Source: Kazachstania africana CBS 2517
Taxonomy: Eukaryota; Ascomycota; Saccharomycetes; Saccharomycetales; Saccharomycetaceae
Length of the DNA stretch: 64,000 bases
Assembly: GCF_000304475.1 (NCBI RefSeq)
Contig: NC_018948.1
Span: 434,001-498,000, forward strand
Direction: 5' to 3'
Shown here piece by piece: positions 39,466 through 50,311 of the stretch (position 1 is the first letter of the stretch; each line of letters begins with the position of its first letter). Both the position numbers and the translations under genes were made by a program. The notes under the pieces were generated by a model. The model did no database searches. It was not told where the DNA came from and was given only the letters and a program-made list of their open reading frames with translations.

Positions 39466-40218
39466 TTACATTAGCACACAACAAGAAGTTTTGTTTTCCT
39501 CCTTCTTATCACTATCCTTTGCTGGAGCGGCTTCTTTGGTTTGTCTCTTAGCAGCACTAGTAGACTTGTTTTCTTCTTTCTTGACAACAGTCTTAGCAGC
39601 ATCTTGTACAGATGGGTAGAATTTCAAAGCACTTTCGTAAAAAGTCTTACCTTGGATCTCAGCAATTTTCAATTCAAGGTCGGAAGCAATTCTGGAGCCA
39701 TCAGCGCCTGCAAGGGTACCAGCGCCCCACGCGGAACCACCGTGAACTTCTTCAATATTGGCTAACTCAGCAAAAGCGTTCTTGTAACCTAATGGGACAT
39801 AAATGATACCATGGCACGCTAAATAGGATAGACAGTTCTTCACAGTAGATTCTTGACCACCACCGTAAGAAGAAGTGGAGACGAAGAAACCACCAACTTT
39901 CCCGTTTAATGAACCTTGAGCCCATAGAGAACCGGTCTTATCCCAGAAGGAAGACCATTGGGCTGGTAAGGTACCGAATCTGGTTGGAACACCGAATAGG
40001 AACGCATCGTATTCGGTTAATGTGTTTTCTGTAGCAATTGGGATGTCAGCTGGCTTAGCTGGAGCATTCATTTGTGAAAGGACGTCATCCGATAGAGTTT
40101 CTTCAACCCTGTATATATCAGCCTTACCACCGGCAGATTCAATACCCTTTTGAACAGACTTAGCCAAGTTGTCAATGTGACCGTAAGTGGAATATGTAAT
40201 AATAGCGACTTTAACCAT
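39466..40218 (-). CDS. YCP4: Flavodoxin-like protein Ycp4 (WrbA/Pst2 family)
   Basis: Flavodoxin-fold FMN protein of the NAD(P)H:quinone oxidoreductase (WrbA) family, with Pst2 and Rfs1 as relatives; it localises to eisosomes/plasma membrane in S. cerevisiae. The 250-residue product (S. cerevisiae 247) has the FMN phosphate-binding loop [13 protein letters not shown] near residue 9 and family blocks [18 protein letters not shown] and [13 protein letters not shown] Lys/Ala-rich disordered tail ends in CCVLM: the last four residues form a CaaX box, with an adjacent cysteine for palmitoylation, consistent with membrane anchoring. It is followed by CIT1 on the same strand, like YCR004C-YCR005C. 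Confidence 0.94.
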   Translation of the reverse strand: MVKVAIITYSTYGHIDNLAKSVQKGIESAGGKADIYRVEETLSDDVLSQMNAPAKPADIPIATENTLTEYDAFLFGVPTRFGTLPAQWSSFWDKTGSLWAQGSLNGKVGGFFVSTSSYGGGQESTVKNCLSYLACHGIIYVPLGYKNAFAELANIEEVHGGSAWGAGTLAGADGSRIASDLELKIAEIQGKTFYESALKFYPSVQDAAKTVVKKEENKSTSAAKRQTKEAAPAKDSDKKEENKTSCCVLM

Positions 40219-41277
40219 TTTTTATGTATTTATTGCTTTTCCTTCAAGTGATCTATTTTAGTGATAAAATGGGAGAGGAGAAGGTTGTAGCAGATAATTA
40301 GGATTATATGATAAACAGTACTTTTTCAATTTTGTAAATGAGCAAGAATCAGAATGAAAGAAGAAAGGAATTGAGTTCTAATACAGCCAGTCAGTATATA
40401 TATATACTATATGCACAACAAGATAAATCCCTAAAAGAAGAAAAAGAAGGAAAGTTAGACAAGAAAAAAAAAATTTTTTCTCTGTACTTCTTCTACTCTG
40501 TTTCTCTACCTTACTCAGTTACGTGTTTTTATTTATATAATATAAGAGATTCACTTAGTAAAAATGATTGATTAATTAGAGAGAGAGAGAAAAAAACTTG
40601 GGAGATTCGAGGGGGGGAGGAGAAGGCGTAAGAGGGATTGGACCATGCATGAAGCCACCAGCTCTGTTTTCCGTTTGAAGTTTTGCATCGGTGATATAAC
40701 TGAAAACTGAGGTACAAATCCCAAATAACGATTTACTTCTTCGAGAAAATGGAAGGAAGATTAAGCACTGAAAAAAGGACTGTTTTCCTCGAGGCCCACC
40801 CGCGTGTGGCTTTTTTACCTCTTTTTCGCAGTCTTTCCATTTTTGCCTGGCTCGAAAAAAAGGGGAACCGAGAGCAAAGATGGACGGATGAAGCAGAAAA
40901 AAGTTCGAACAATGTTATATTCGAGGCAAAGAGGCCTTAAGAGAAAACTACTGAGAGAGATTGACAGATTAGAATCCATTTTAGGAGGAAAACGGCCAAG
41001 ACGGGAATTTTCAGGAGACCGTATCATCTGAAAAAGGAATTAGCAGAAGCTCCCTTTTGTCCTCTTTTTTTTTGGCTGGGCAAGTTTTCCGTCTTTGGCC
41101 AAGCCGGATCCGTAGAAGCCGAGGGAGATGCAAAGAATTTTTAAAAAACCCATAAGGACCAAAAGAAAATATTATATAATATTTATGTTACCCGTAATTA
41201 TTAATAACACTACCATTTTTATGTAAAAATTACGTTATGGCTTTTGACGAAGGAACCGTAGGAAAAAAATCTGTGTC
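40219..41277. other. Intergenic 1.06 kb between YCP4 and CIT1
   Basis: YCP4 promoter and CIT1 3' flank. It contains purine-rich runs (a GA-repeat near 40580) and a TTACCCG Reb1-type site at 41188-41194. Two overlapping short + strand frames near 40749-41031 resemble no family and lack typical codon use, so I see no gene. Confidence 0.55.
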
Positions 41278-42678
41278 TCATTGATTTCCAATTGTCCTGA
41301 CTAGAGCTTTGTACTTCTCAGTCGATAAAGACTTAGGTCTCTCGATAGGAGCGCCCACTGCCCTGTCTATAATTAATTGTGGTAGTACACCAAAAGCTCT
41401 TGCAACACCAAATAGCACCGTATAGAATGATGATTCTGTCAATCCATAATATTGTAATAAAATACCGGAATGCGAATCTACATTTGGCCATGGATTCTTA
41501 GTCTTACCATGTTTCATCAATACTTTTGGTGCAACTTCGTATAATGTGGAAACTAACTTAAATAATTCGTAGTCTGGGAAATGCTTCTGTGCAAAATCAC
41601 GTTGTGCCATATATCTAGGATCTGTCTTTCTCAATACGGCATGTCCGTAACCAGGAATCACTCTACCGGAGTTCAATGTATCCCAAAGATATTTTTCAAT
41701 GGTTTCCTTAGTATAATCTCCATTCACTTCCTCTCTTAGTTTAAATAACCATTCCAATACCTCTTGATTGGCACGACCATGTAGTGGCCCCGCAAGACCG
41801 TTTAATCCAGCAGCAAGCGAAAGATAAGGTGACGCTAATGAGCTACCAACTAAATGTGTCGTATGTGCAGAAACATTCCCGCCCTCATGGTCAGAATGAA
41901 TCGTCAAATATAATCTCATCAATTCAATAAAGTCATTATTGGTATATCCCATCAAATGTGACAAATTCTTACTATAATCAAAATTTGTATCCATGGTACC
42001 TACCCTGCCGTCTTTAAACACGTTACGATAAATCTTGGATGCAATTATAGGTAATTTACCAAGTAAGTCCAATGAATCTTCAAAAGTATAGCTCCAATAA
42101 TCCTTCTTATTGACGCCTTGTGCGTAAGCTTTAGCAAATTTTGATTCACTTTCTAATGCTGTCACGGCCATAGATAATTGAGCCATAGGATGTAAATCTC
42201 TGGGCAAATTATCTAACATTTGAACGACATGATCTGGTAATTCTGATCTGGAGGCAATATCATTTGATAATGCTTTCACTTGTTCTAAGCTAGGAATTTC
42301 GCCAGTTAGTAGTAACCAAAATAAACCTTCTGGTACAGGTTCTGCTGAACCTTCTACTTTTGGTAACAATTTCCTTATCTCTGGAATAGTATAACCCCTA
42401 AACCTTATACCTTCTTCAGGATCCAGTACTGACCCCTCCCAAACCATACTCTTAATACCCCTCATACCACCATATGCTTGTTCTAATGTAACTTTGTCGA
42501 TTACAGTCTTCCCATACTCCTTTTTGAAAGTCTTAATCTCTTCAATCTTTGATGGTATTTGTTCAGAGAATTTATCTTTTAATGTTTGGTTCGAATAATG
42601 TCTCGATGCCAATGATAATGACCTATACAAGGATGTAGTTCTGATTTTTGTGGATCTAACTAATAGTGTTTGTGACAT
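41278..42678 (-). CDS. CIT1: Mitochondrial citrate synthase
   Basis: Condenses acetyl-CoA and oxaloacetate, the first step of the TCA cycle. The ATG at 42678 gives 466 residues (S. cerevisiae Cit1 has 479); the open frame extends three codons to a TTG, not used. A basic, Ser/Arg-rich presequence ([21 protein letters not shown]) indicates mitochondria. Catalytic features: [22 protein letters not shown] and [11 protein letters not shown] (histidines), [14 protein letters not shown], and NVDSHSG (aspartate). The C-terminus (RTIGNQ) has no PTS1, so it is Cit1 rather than the peroxisomal Cit2. A HAP-type site lies 164 bp upstream, consistent with respiratory induction. tRNA-Pro(AGG) lies upstream, resembling the tRNA near CIT2 in S. 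cerevisiae. Confidence 0.97.
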   Translation of the reverse strand: MSQTLLVRSTKIRTTSLYRSLSLASRHYSNQTLKDKFSEQIPSKIEEIKTFKKEYGKTVIDKVTLEQAYGGMRGIKSMVWEGSVLDPEEGIRFRGYTIPEIRKLLPKVEGSAEPVPEGLFWLLLTGEIPSLEQVKALSNDIASRSELPDHVVQMLDNLPRDLHPMAQLSMAVTALESESKFAKAYAQGVNKKDYWSYTFEDSLDLLGKLPIIASKIYRNVFKDGRVGTMDTNFDYSKNLSHLMGYTNNDFIELMRLYLTIHSDHEGGNVSAHTTHLVGSSLASPYLSLAAGLNGLAGPLHGRANQEVLEWLFKLREEVNGDYTKETIEKYLWDTLNSGRVIPGYGHAVLRKTDPRYMAQRDFAQKHFPDYELFKLVSTLYEVAPKVLMKHGKTKNPWPNVDSHSGILLQYYGLTESSFYTVLFGVARAFGVLPQLIIDRAVGAPIERPKSLSTEKYKALVRTIGNQ

Positions 42679-43347
42679 GGCAAGCAAACAGAAGATTATG
42701 TACGTATCCTGTTTTCCATTTAAGATACAGGTCTTCTTAGGTTTATTAAGTCTTTTTGTATTTATACAACTTTTACCCCCTCTTTCTCATCGTGTGATGA
42801 TCATCAAACAGGCTTTTTTTCTATAGTTCTGTAACTAATTGTGATTGGTCGGTCATTCGTTTTTTAAAGGGAAATTCGTCGTTTTTTTTAAAAATCCTTC
42901 TCAATAGGCTTTTCAAAATGCTGAACAACTAAATTAAGAGACTATAGCTGATTTTTGTTCCGGAAATAAGGATATCTTTAAAAGCTCTACAAGCATTATA
43001 CATGTACATAGGTATAAACTCCATGAATACTCTTTTTTTTAATACTGTATGAATGGAATTCATCGACCAAATTACAATATTCCGTTACTTCGGCATCTTT
43101 GAAAGTCATTGCTTGGCAGTAAGTCCGCTTCATCGGAGTTTCGAAAAAAAGACGTGTTCTTGCCTAAAAATTACACAATGAGAAGACCATTGGAAAATAA
43201 AAAAAAGGTTCTACTTTGTTATATACCTTTATATATACGCACTAATCTCTTATAGGCTATCAGCTGAAAACGTTTGCTAAAAAAATAATTATCTATGCAT
43301 AGGTATTCACATAAATAGCAATGTTGATAGAAAGAAAAATTACAATG
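42679..43347. other. CIT1 promoter region
   Basis: 669 bases, AT-rich with long T-runs. Apart from the HAP-type site I see no defined element and no ORF. Confidence 0.55.
42842..42849 (+). promoter_or_regulatory. HAP2/3/4/5 (CCAAT-box) site upstream of CIT1
   Basis: TGATTGGT fits the HAP consensus TNATTGGT exactly and lies 164 bp before the CIT1 ATG. HAP activation of CIT1 is established in S. cerevisiae. Confidence 0.6.
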
Positions 43348-43419
43348 GGGGCGAGCCGGGAATCGAACCCGGGACCTCCCGCACCCTAAGCGGAAATCAT
43401 ACCTCTAGACCACACGCCC
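43348..43419 (-). tRNA. tRNA-Pro (AGG)
   Basis: A 72-nt cloverleaf on the minus strand with no intron. Anticodon AGG sits in the loop CTTAGGGT; acceptor GGGCGTG/CTCGCCC; TpsiC arm GGTTCGATTCC. It is nearly identical to S. cerevisiae SUF2-type tRNA-Pro(AGG). The 5' 25 nt are also almost the same as the UGG isoacceptor at 28701. Confidence 0.97.
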
Positions 43420-43434
43420 TTCAAGTTTTCATCT

Positions 43435-43464
43435 TGTTGTAACATAGACTGGGAAAATACAACA
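43435..43464. repeat. LTR-end-like pair TGTTGTA...TACAACA beside tRNA-Pro
   Basis: TGTTGTA (43435-43441) and TACAACA (43458-43464) are inverted copies with the same ends as Ty3/sigma LTRs. The left end lies 16 bp from the tRNA 5' end, the usual sigma insertion distance. The interval is only 30 bp, so it would be a deletion remnant, or a longer LTR may extend to TACAACT near 43913. No target-site duplication is seen. Confidence 0.3.
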
Positions 43465-43607
43465 TTAAGCTCTAAATTCGTGTGACTGTTTTCCCAGAAT
43501 CAAAACCTAGACACCCGCTGTTCAATTGATTAAATTAAATATTTCACATTATTGATTTTGGTTGAATATTAGTGAAAACTTTTCATAGACGCAACTTTTG
43601 TCATCTT

Positions 43608-43639
43608 GAAGAATTCCACACTATAAAAAGGAATTCTTC
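43608..43639. repeat. Perfect 10-bp inverted repeat around a TATA sequence
   Basis: GAAGAATTCC (43608-43617) and GGAATTCTTC (43630-43639) flank ACACTATAAAAA. The TATA element sits exactly in the loop. No gene follows within 2.9 kb. Confidence 0.6.
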
Positions 43640-46137
43640 GTCATATTTGTTCTTAATCTTTTATCTTACTTTATAATTTTATATAATAAAAAAGGACAAG
43701 CTATTTGATACGCTTTTAGCTATAGTTATACGATCAGATCGATTTCCACGCTCTCTGTCCCTGAATTAGAATATACACAAGCCGTGTCATATTCTCTCTG
43801 TATTATCTGTCTTGTTACCGTATTACACTTACAATACATCTTACGCACATTTCACTTGTTCTTCAATTTTGTGGATTATTCCTTTTCTTTTCTACACAAT
43901 TCTTACAGAAAATACAACTAGCATTACAATATTTGACAATTGAAAACAATTATTATAAAAATTGAAGACTGTTCCCCTTCGGAAAAGCTAAATGGTAAGA
44001 CAGCAACATATATTTCACGTTCAATAAGAGTGGCCCATTTAGCTATAATCATATTTATCGAGTAATGTAATAGCCTATACTCTCATAATTATATCGTGGC
44101 CATTGCCGTGTTTAACGTTAATGTCGAACTTCTTCATATCGGTACAATTAGCATAAAAGCTGACTTTCAATAAGCACTTCAAAGGTTGTTTGGTTTGGAT
44201 CAACCTTAAAAAAAATTTAAGGTGGGCCAGTAATAAAGATTATATTCCAAGCTAACTCTAATTTGAAACCTGGTATATTCTAAGAGCTATTAACCTTCCA
44301 GAAATTAACTTTTTAATCAATGTAATGGAGTCGATACATAACAAATCAGAAGCGAATTGTAAAATTGCCTTTCCAAATTTCTCGAACATCTCTCAGAAAA
44401 ATATCGAAATTGAACGATATATTGATAAAACATGTCATAAATATTTTAAGATTTTTGGATAAAGGGTTGAAAATATTATTTTCAATATGTACGCCAAAAT
44501 TTAGCAATGTGAATTATAACCGAAGAATATCATACATGTGACTACTAGCCCATTTTTATAAGAGAAATTTCTTCGATATTTATTTACATTATAATTTATG
44601 TATATTATTTTGTTAGTCCATTGTGTCTCATATGTCTAATTCAGAGCATATCTAAAAGAATAAAGATCTATAGTAACGTGAAGTTCATCTAATGGCCACC
44701 TCACCTCTGTTCAGCATACTATACCTATCTCAACCCTTCACACGTTATAGTTGCCTTGTGATACCTTAAGGTGATGTGCCCATTATTTGTATTTCAACTC
44801 AACGCTGTTGAAATATTGCATTCACTATGGGTTGACTGCCATATTACCGCCTATAAGAGACACAGTAAGTAACATTAAGCAACAGGTTGTTTACCCTAAA
44901 ACCTGCAAAAGGGAATCAGTATTCATCTCGATTTATGATGAAAGTAGTTTTCTTGGGCATTACAGGGCAAAGCTAGATCGTCCCATTTATGCATTAGTTT
45001 GATTTACACAAGTTATTAAGGCTAATTTGGCTCAAATCTACACATTATACTTGAATCTAATTTTTACTTAAAGAAAACATATCCATCACAAATGCTATAT
45101 GAACATCAGATTACCAAAGTTTTATCATTTATTTATTTATTTGCTACTATCAGATATTTAATTTGATGTAATGGCCGGCTACAAATACACTGCCTCACAA
45201 CAAAACTTTAAAAAGAAAGAAGCTATTATGTTCAAATAATATGTGCAGCATCTCAAAGGTAATCAATTACTAAACGACCAAAACTTAGCACATGGTAATG
45301 GGACATGACGTATTCCAATATGCCATATCTTCATGTTGCATTGTATAGTATTCCGGTGCTTACAGTTTTACCTCGGGGTGGAAGTGTGGGCTGCTTTGTT
45401 GAATGAGAAAAAAAAAAGGTACAGCACGCCTCGCCTGCAACAAACCGTGACTCGAGAAATTCTACTAATGATAGGCGATACACCGATTTCAAAAATTCCA
45501 TACGTCAAAAATAGTAGTGGTTCTTTATATTACACTTGTCCTTGAAAGACTATATAACATAAATGTTCCCCCCATATTGCACAGTGATCCTTCATTTTAT
45601 GAGTCCTTAAACGTCTTAAAAATTTCCAACGTTACTAGCTAGAATAATGTCCCATTTTACCAGTAATGTGGCAGCAATAATTGGATCCCCTGCCCTCTTA
45701 GAATCTTTCTCCGGCGCATGTAGCCCCAGTTCTAGTACTGTGTACTGCGTACTGCGTATTTTCCCGACGTTGCTAAGCTGTCTTGGTGTAAAACGCTGTA
45801 GCATGTACACTGTGAAAATTGGCTCCTCCCTTCATAATAGGAAAAAAGGTGAAAAAATATCATGTCATTTTCAGCCTGACTTTACTGCCTTCCCTTTCTG
45901 GTCGGACAACTGAAAAAAATTCCTGGTCTCGGAAAAACCAACTACAGCTTCTTCTTGTTATATGTTCCTTCTCCATAAATAAAAAAAATGAAATCATCTG
46001 CGAGATCTTGTCTGTGAATGGGGAAAAACAAGTGACTACACAAGAAAAATAAAACGTCCTCGGTGGAGGACCGGAAAAACTCATGCATCTTAATTCTACG
46101 CAAATATAGTGCCGAAAAAACAAGGAACATCTATATA

Positions 46138-46143
46138 CCCCAC
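46138..46143 (-). promoter_or_regulatory. Possible Mig1-type GC box
   Basis: CCCCAC (GTGGGG on the minus strand) matches the core of the Mig1/2/3 binding site. It lies 450 bp before the ATG of the MIG-type gene, so feedback by the same family is conceivable. The AT-rich flank on the required side is only moderate. Confidence 0.3.
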
Positions 46144-46590
46144 TTACTTCCAGAAAAAAATTTGACCTCGAGCAATTTCTCCACCAACTCATATTTTCCT
46201 CGTTCTGCACATATTTTTTGGCAATTTACTTAACGGAAATTTTTTATCTCTACGTCAACTTCACAGAGTAAAACGACATGTACGCAAAAGATGCTTCCCA
46301 CTTAGGGAGACTATTAGAAATAACTTGGCTTTTTAGCCGACTGCATGGAAAATTTACAAATAAGACACAGAGTTTTAGCTACACGATAAAAGAGCTATCC
46401 CGTAGTTTCTTGGAAAAACTTTAAGCAGCAATTTTCTCCTCTCTTGAAAATGATCCAGTCATTCCGGAACTACACACACACACATTTATATATATAAGAG
46501 ACAGATGTACTGAAATGAGAAACATTCCGCAAATTTTATTCAGTTATTTGACATTTTCATCGACACTTTACAGCAAACCGAGCATTCAAA

Positions 46591-47766
46591 ATGGTCAAGA
46601 TTCAATCACCTTTTCCTGCTGACAATGATCAAAGACCATTCAGATGCGAACTATGTCAAAGAGGGTTCCACAGACTGGAACACAAAAAGAGACATGTTCG
46701 AACCCACACTGGTGAAAAGCCACATGCCTGTACCTTTCCTGGATGTGAGAAACATTTTAGTAGAAGTGACGAACTGAAAAGACACTCCAGAACACATGCC
46801 ACAGGTTTACAAAGAAAATCAAGAAAGCCAAGAGCAAAAAGCACTAAAAAAACAGCCTCGAAATTGTCTAGTCCCCCCAGGCAACTGATTGGAAGTAGTA
46901 AAGGTAACAGTGAAGAATATGATAGTACAGACTCCGATGGTAAAAATGTTACTTCACCGAAAAGTATGACCTCGAATTTACAAAAACTTACAGAAGTTGC
47001 TGTTACAACGCAGTCATCAAACCCCGCTCCCGATGAAAGGAGTTACAATATTACATCCTCTCAACCCTCGATACCCATTGAAAGAAATAGCTCAATATTG
47101 TCTTTATATTCTTCTAATCAGCCATACCTTTCGTCAAGTTCCCTTTCGTCAATGGCACAGGCCCCCGTAAATACAACTTCAATGCCAGGGGTACCTTTTC
47201 AACAAGGTTCTTCAAACTTTTCTTATCGCTCAAACAGCTCTCTTGGATTGAGTGATATGTCATCTTCAGCTTCGTCAGTCTTTTCGAGAAGTCTGAGGAC
47301 CCCAATATCAGAGAAGGAGTCATCATATTCCATAAATTCTGTTACAAAGCAAAAGAAGACTACAAAGCCTCTAATAACAGCATTGAGCAGCCCGCAAAAA
47401 CTGACGCGCCTTCAAGAACATGACCAATGCTGCAATATTCCAATCTCGGCGGCGCTAACTTCCGTTCCTCCAAGGCCTATATCGACCTCCAGTAGTATAG
47501 TTTCATTGGGCTCGCTACTGAACAACGATGCCTCACAAGAGGCTGGATCTTTACTATATAAACAGCGTAATGACTCAAATTTACTCTATATGGATACATA
47601 TAGGGCCCCAACAAGAACACAAGGACATGCAACCTTTCATCTGTCGATGGGTGACGAAGAAGATGATACGGACCATTTCTCTAGGAGTAACAGTAGTGAA
47701 GGCAAAATAATGCTCCCTCCAATACGAAATATACTGGAAAATATTCAAATATTCAACGAACAGTAG
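46591..47766 (+). CDS. MIG3: Mig2/Mig3-type C2H2 zinc-finger repressor
   Basis: Glucose-responsive repressor of the Mig family. The 391-residue protein opens [12 protein letters not shown], very like S. cerevisiae Mig3 ([12 protein letters not shown]). Two zinc fingers: C19, C22, H35, H39 and C47, C52, H65, H69, with the Mig DNA-contact helix RLEHKKRH and RSDELKRH. A basic segment follows at about residues 75-90, then a long Ser-rich region. The C-terminus has [14 protein letters not shown] and [15 protein letters not shown], the conserved tail seen in Mig2 and Mig3. The next gene is GAL83/SIP2, and in S. cerevisiae MIG3-GAL83 and MIG2-SIP2 are both adjacent pairs (WGD duplicates), so the exact orthologue, MIG2 or MIG3, cannot be fixed from sequence alone. 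Confidence 0.85.
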   Translation: MVKIQSPFPADNDQRPFRCELCQRGFHRLEHKKRHVRTHTGEKPHACTFPGCEKHFSRSDELKRHSRTHATGLQRKSRKPRAKSTKKTASKLSSPPRQLIGSSKGNSEEYDSTDSDGKNVTSPKSMTSNLQKLTEVAVTTQSSNPAPDERSYNITSSQPSIPIERNSSILSLYSSNQPYLSSSSLSSMAQAPVNTTSMPGVPFQQGSSNFSYRSNSSLGLSDMSSSASSVFSRSLRTPISEKESSYSINSVTKQKKTTKPLITALSSPQKLTRLQEHDQCCNIPISAALTSVPPRPISTSSSIVSLGSLLNNDASQEAGSLLYKQRNDSNLLYMDTYRAPTRTQGHATFHLSMGDEEDDTDHFSRSNSSEGKIMLPPIRNILENIQIFNEQ

Positions 47767-48218
47767 ACCTGGCACATGATAAACTAATCTTCAATTACTA
47801 TATACTTTTAGTTATTATTAACTCTTTAAACGATATACTGTCACGGTAAACGATAGGTAAACGTTTTTGTTGTTAATTCGGCCAGTTTGTCAGATTTTGA
47901 AATAATCTCATAATATTAGCGGGTATTCAAAGGATTAAACTTCAACCTGCCTTTTATAATCTTCGCTGTTGACGTGATTACCATTTTACGGGTGAACTAA
48001 ATTCCCGTCCAGTTGATTAGAAAGTAAAATATTTATATCTTCTTCAATAGCTTCATACTCTATCAAAGCTATTCATATATAATTTCCGAAAAAAGATTTT
48101 GAAATCAAAAGCGAGTGAACAGAAAATTACGGAGATTGATCGTAACATCACCTTTCATTAACAAATATACCTATTCAATCAGTAAGCTCACATATTCCTA
48201 ACTTAATACACACGTACC
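47767..48218. other. Intergenic MIG-type gene / GAL83
   Basis: 452 bases, AT-rich, with no supported gene or clear motif. Confidence 0.55.
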
Positions 48219-49448
48219 ATGGACAACAAAGACGCTTCAATGCTGGATGTGAGCGATGCCGTCAATCATAGTGATCCAAACGGAACAGCAGCTTTAACAG
48301 AGAGCCTGTCTCAAATGAATGTAGATGGTGCAGGTGAACTGGACCCACAATCTATTACAGGAAGACAGAGATCAAGATCGACGTTAATATTTGATGATGA
48401 TGACGAAATTTCACCTTATTCAAATCACCACGAGCACGGTTCAGGGGATGTGTCAGATAGCGACAATGAAAGTACTTCCAGCACTAGTGATAGAGATAGC
48501 ATGAATATCAATGGAAGTGACCAAGAGGTAGAATTCAAAAAAGAAGTTCAGGACCAATTTCATCAAGTTGATCAGCCGCCTGTTCAGCAACCATCAAATA
48601 CAACAACCTCCAGCAATACTATGGTCCCAGTAGATATTACTTGGCAGCAAGGGGGTACTAAAGCTTATGTTACAGGCTCCTTTACTGGCTGGAGAAAAAT
48701 GATTGGGTTAGTACCAGTACCTGGTCAGCCTGGTGTCTTTTATGTGAAGTTACAATTACCACCAGGAACGCACAGATTTAGATTCATTGTTGACAATGAA
48801 TTGAGGTTTAGTGACTATTTACCAACAGCTACTGATCAGATGGGTAACTTTGTCAATTACTTAGAAGTGATAGCTCCTGCCACAGAGGTAACTGGCGCTC
48901 CAACTACTACCACCTTTGGAACATGGGACTCGAGTGCACAATCACAACAAGCTCAGCAACAGAATTTGCAGCAAAATGAGGCATCTATCAAGGTCGAGAA
49001 TCAGCCTCTAAGTGCACGCTCAAGAATAGCGCTACAAATAGAAAGAGAACCAGATGAGATGGGAGATGGTTTTTCCCGTTTCCATGACGAAATGCCACAA
49101 AAACCTCAATATGATTATACTCAGGATATTCCAGCCGTTTTTACAGATCCAACCGTCATGGAACAATACTATTTAACTCTAGATCAACAGCAAAATAACC
49201 ATCAAAATATGGCGTGGCTAACACCCCCTCAGTTACCACCTCACTTAGAAAATGTTATTTTGAATAGTTATTCTAATTCTCAAGGAGAAAGTAATGAGAA
49301 CACATCTGGTGCATTGCCTATCCCCAACCATGTAATTTTAAATCATTTAGCAACAAGCAGTATCAAACATAATACACTCTGTGTTGCATCCATCGTAAGA
49401 TACAGGCAAAAATACGTCACTCAAATATTGTACGCTCCGTTACAATGA
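48219..49448 (+). CDS. GAL83: SNF1 kinase beta subunit (Gal83/Sip2)
   Basis: Beta subunit that bridges Snf1 and Snf4 and directs the AMPK complex within the cell. The 409-residue product (S. cerevisiae Gal83 417, Sip2 415) has an acidic, Ser-rich N-terminus. The CBM48 glycogen-binding domain spans about residues 137-218 (VPVDITWQQGGTKAYVTGSF, TGWRKMIGL, LPPGTHRFRFIVDNE). A Gln/Asn-rich linker follows, and the ASC domain covers about residues 315-409 (IPAVFTDPTVMEQYYLTLD, PPQLPPHLENVIL, PNHVILNHLATSSIKHNTLCVASIVRYRQKYVTQILYAP). No N-terminal myristoylation signal (MGxxxS) is present, which is unlike Sip2 and favours Gal83. SMB1, CHZ1, FIR1 and ZRG8 downstream are the YER027C-YER033C neighbourhood. 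Confidence 0.9.
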   Translation: MDNKDASMLDVSDAVNHSDPNGTAALTESLSQMNVDGAGELDPQSITGRQRSRSTLIFDDDDEISPYSNHHEHGSGDVSDSDNESTSSTSDRDSMNINGSDQEVEFKKEVQDQFHQVDQPPVQQPSNTTTSSNTMVPVDITWQQGGTKAYVTGSFTGWRKMIGLVPVPGQPGVFYVKLQLPPGTHRFRFIVDNELRFSDYLPTATDQMGNFVNYLEVIAPATEVTGAPTTTTFGTWDSSAQSQQAQQQNLQQNEASIKVENQPLSARSRIALQIEREPDEMGDGFSRFHDEMPQKPQYDYTQDIPAVFTDPTVMEQYYLTLDQQQNNHQNMAWLTPPQLPPHLENVILNSYSNSQGESNENTSGALPIPNHVILNHLATSSIKHNTLCVASIVRYRQKYVTQILYAPLQ

Positions 49449-50311
49449 GTAAATCTTGGCCAAGCGAGAAAAGTAAATGCCTTAGATATATTATGAAGGA
49501 TCAAAACTAGATAATTATCTATATACATATATATTTCATTTTTTTTCAGAGAGATGCATTCAATTGTAATCTGTAGTAAAGTCTTCTTCGAGGCACTATG
49601 CACGTCCCAAAGTACGATAAACAAAATAATCTAAGCGTGTAAATGGTACGGCTTACGGCAGCATACGGTTCTGCTTCTCAAATTTTTTTCCAAGACCTGC
49701 AAAAACAAAACTTGACCCCATTATGTTTTATCTTCCATGAACTGTGTGATATGCCGTAAAGAAGTGGTATTAGGGTAGCGGGATTTTGTGAATGCTTTAT
49801 CTTTTTTTGCAGAAAGATCACCTAAAAGAATGTTCGTAGCTTGCTGATATGTGTCAAAAAAGTCACCAACAATGCTGCCATTATCTACTAGTTTCAGAAA
49901 CTAGAAATATATTGTTGGCCTTTAGAATATCGAAAAGGTTTGTGCTCCAGGAGCTTGAACCCTTCCTTGCCAGATTGTAGATGATCATTTTAAAGGAAGT
50001 AGGGCTCATCGAATCCTGCTTTATAGGTTAACAGATAGGCTGCGAACTTCTGGTTCAAAAATAAAAGCGTTCATCAAAAGATTTTTGTAACAACTAAGTA
50101 CCCATACCAAAATGTACCCTTTAAAAGATAGCGAGGCAAAAAGGTTTGATTCTAACAAAACAGAGCTTGCAGAAATTCTGGAAAATAATGTCAGAGGAAT
50201 TCGCTATCTATTGATAACTATACAATTAGAAAGTGATATATATGCGACTTATATGTCTTTGCACATTCAATATTTTATAAATCATTAATCTGCTTGAAAG
50301 TGTTATAGTGT
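49449..50311. other. Intergenic 863 bp, GAL83 / RVS161
   Basis: Convergent 3' flanks. A 17-nt palindrome CTAGTTTC-A-GAAACTAG lies at 49888-49904. No RNA or protein gene is recognised in this unusually long convergent gap. Confidence 0.55.

Larger units (their letters stand above)
43420..46590. other. 3.2-kb gene-free stretch upstream of the MIG-type gene
   Basis: The longest non-coding interval of the window. Only short ORFs (under 120 codons, overlapping in both strands, no recognisable family) occur. It includes a possible LTR end pair beside the tRNA and a TATA flanked by a perfect inverted repeat (both listed), a short imperfect repeat of TACTGCG near 45740 and the MIG-type gene promoter. 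It could harbour decayed transposon DNA. Confidence 0.6.

Noticed and set aside
40749..41031. Overlapping 63- and 75-codon ORFs between YCP4 and CIT1
   Set aside because: Two frames of the same purine-rich DNA, no recognisable domain; probably chance.
45333..46210. Short ORFs upstream of the MIG-type gene
   Set aside because: Overlapping in both strands, under 120 codons, no family features; consistent with promoter DNA.
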